From the NCBI GenBank assembly GCA_937883885.1, contig CAKZXL010000089.1, positions 1-8,204 of the forward strand: DNA of 8,204 nucleotides, in the 5' to 3' direction. This document shows, piece by piece, positions 7,303-8,204 of the stretch. How positions within the stretch are numbered: position 1 is the stretch's first letter; each line of letters starts with the position of its first letter. Source of the stretch: an uncultured Aquincola sp. GTDB lineage: Bacteria > Pseudomonadota > Gammaproteobacteria > Burkholderiales > Burkholderiaceae. The notes beneath the pieces were generated by a model that saw only the letters and a program-made list of their open reading frames with translations, was not told where the DNA came from and made no database searches. The position numbers were made by a program, and so were the translations under genes.

Positions 7303-8204
7303 ATGACCCGCACCCCCGACGCCCCGCCGGACCCGCAAGCCGCGCCCGCCCACGGCAGTTGCCAGCTGTCCAGCGTGCGGGTGGACGGCTACAGCCTGGA
7401 GATCGAGGACGAAGACGGCCTGGTCGGCGACCAGGCCAGCCAGACGGCCTTTCGCGCGCTGCTGGCCGACTGGCGCGAGCGCATGGAACGCGCCGGCCGC
7501 GACCCGCTGGGGCCCACGCCCAGCGAGGAGATGAGCAAGGACGAGCTCGACCGCATCGCGCTGTCGGGTGATACAGAGGCGGCGCGCACCGTCGCGCTGG
7601 CCATCCACGACTTCTCCGAACGGCTGGCCTACGTCATCGGCCGGCTGATGCGCCACCCCAGCTGGCACGGCGTGCAGCGCATCGTCGTGGGCGGCGGCTT
7701 CAAGGAAAGCGTGATCGGCCGCATCGCCATCCGGCAGACTGCTGCCCGGTTGCACGCCGACGGCCAGCCCGATGCGCTGCGCGCGCTGCAGATGCGCCCC
7801 ATCCACCACGGCGCCGACGACGGCGGACTGGCCGGCGGCGTGCAGCTGCTGCCACCCGCGTTGCGGCAGGCCGGTGGCGCGATGCTGGCCATCGACATCG
7901 GCGGCACCAACGTGCGCTGCGGCATCGTCGCGTTCGGCCCTGGCGGTGACGATGCCCGTGTGACCGAACGGGAAAAATGGCGCCATGCCGACGAAGAAGG
8001 CGAAGCCGACCTGGTGGAAGGCATCGTCGATCTGCTGCGCCAGCTGATCGAGCGGGCCGAACAGCAAGGCACCGCGCTGCTGCCGGTGCTGGCCGTGGGC
8101 TGCCCGGGCGTGGTGATGCCCGATGGCAGCATCGACCGCGGCGCGCAGAACCTGCCCAGCGACTGGCGGCAGGCCAGCTTCCACCTGCCGCGCCGGCTGC
8201 AGGA
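7303..8204 (+). CDS. ROK/ASKHA-family sugar-kinase-like protein with permuted motif order (partial)
   Basis: The frame opens at ATG 7303 and is still open at the window end: 300 complete codons, C-terminus missing. Residues 190-210 contain the ROK phosphate-1 motif, with D198, G200, G201, T202, N203 and R205 (AIDIGGTNVRCG), and residues 264-288 match the ROK substrate region (VGCPGV, then GSIDRGAQNLP). Normally the first motif sits near residue 5-15. Here the 190 residues before it resemble the C-terminal end of ROK kinases: a helix FSERLAYVIGRLM (104-116), the strand and glycine motif IVVGGGF (127-133), and GADDGGLAGGVQL (170-182), where ROK proteins have the DDAGLIGAA element. The order is therefore that of a circular permutation or a partial duplication. 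I recall ROK-annotated proteobacterial proteins of this layout, but cannot verify this here. The substrate is unknown. It is divergent from the KaiC-like gene across 146 bases; no strong ribosome binding site is seen. Confidence 0.82.
   Translation, partial: MTRTPDAPPDPQAAPAHGSCQLSSVRVDGYSLEIEDEDGLVGDQASQTAFRALLADWRERMERAGRDPLGPTPSEEMSKDELDRIALSGDTEAARTVALAIHDFSERLAYVIGRLMRHPSWHGVQRIVVGGGFKESVIGRIAIRQTAARLHADGQPDALRALQMRPIHHGADDGGLAGGVQLLPPALRQAGGAMLAIDIGGTNVRCGIVAFGPGGDDARVTEREKWRHADEEGEADLVEGIVDLLRQLIERAEQQGTALLPVLAVGCPGVVMPDGSIDRGAQNLPSDWRQASFHLPRRLQ

Noticed and set aside
5792..7306. Plus-strand open frame of 504 residues opposite the KaiC-like gene
   Set aside because: Gln/His/Ala-rich shadow of the KaiC-like gene, with no recognisable domain.
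7240..8184. Minus-strand open frame of 314 residues opposite the ROK-like gene
   Set aside because: Shadow frame, Ala/His/Gln-rich. The plus-strand frame shows clear ROK motifs over the same bases.

Overview
The window is very GC-rich, densely packed chromosomal DNA with strong G/C preference at third codon positions. Together with the protein families seen, this suggests a betaproteobacterium of the order Burkholderiales. That placement is an inference; no rRNA or other phylogenetic marker is present. I see no tRNA, rRNA, CRISPR array, insertion sequence or other mobile element.

Region 1 (1-2991, minus strand) is a five-gene stressosome-type partner-switching operon, transcribed right to left: a GAF-domain protein, an RsbR-type protein (RsbRD_N plus STAS), RsbS (single STAS), RsbT (switch kinase), and an RsbT/RsbW-like ATPase fused to an RsbX/SpoIIE-like phosphatase that runs off the left edge. 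The last four genes are packed with gaps of 6 and 5 nt and one overlap. By analogy with Bacillus, RsbR and RsbS would form the large complex that holds RsbT. RsbT would phosphorylate the STAS domains when a signal arrives, and the phosphatase would reset them. No sigma factor or final output protein lies in the window; it may lie beyond position 1.

Region 2 (2992-3933) holds a divergent intergenic region of 180 bases with a strong imperfect hairpin, then a plus-strand short-chain dehydrogenase/reductase that appears to start at a TTG codon. A small hairpin that may terminate transcription in both directions separates it from the next minus-strand operon.

Region 3 (3960-7156, minus strand) is a two-gene operon: a double-domain KaiC-like ATPase followed, with a 4-nt GTGA overlap, by a soluble hybrid histidine kinase that has a degenerate N-terminal receiver and an intact C-terminal receiver. 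No KaiA or KaiB is visible. The pair looks like a KaiC-family signalling module feeding a phosphorelay.

Region 4 (7303-8204, plus strand, open at the right edge) is a ROK/ASKHA-family sugar-kinase-like protein. The motifs expected at the C-terminal end of a ROK kinase come before the N-terminal phosphate-binding motif, as in a circular permutation. With the stressosome, it is one of the two most interesting items here.
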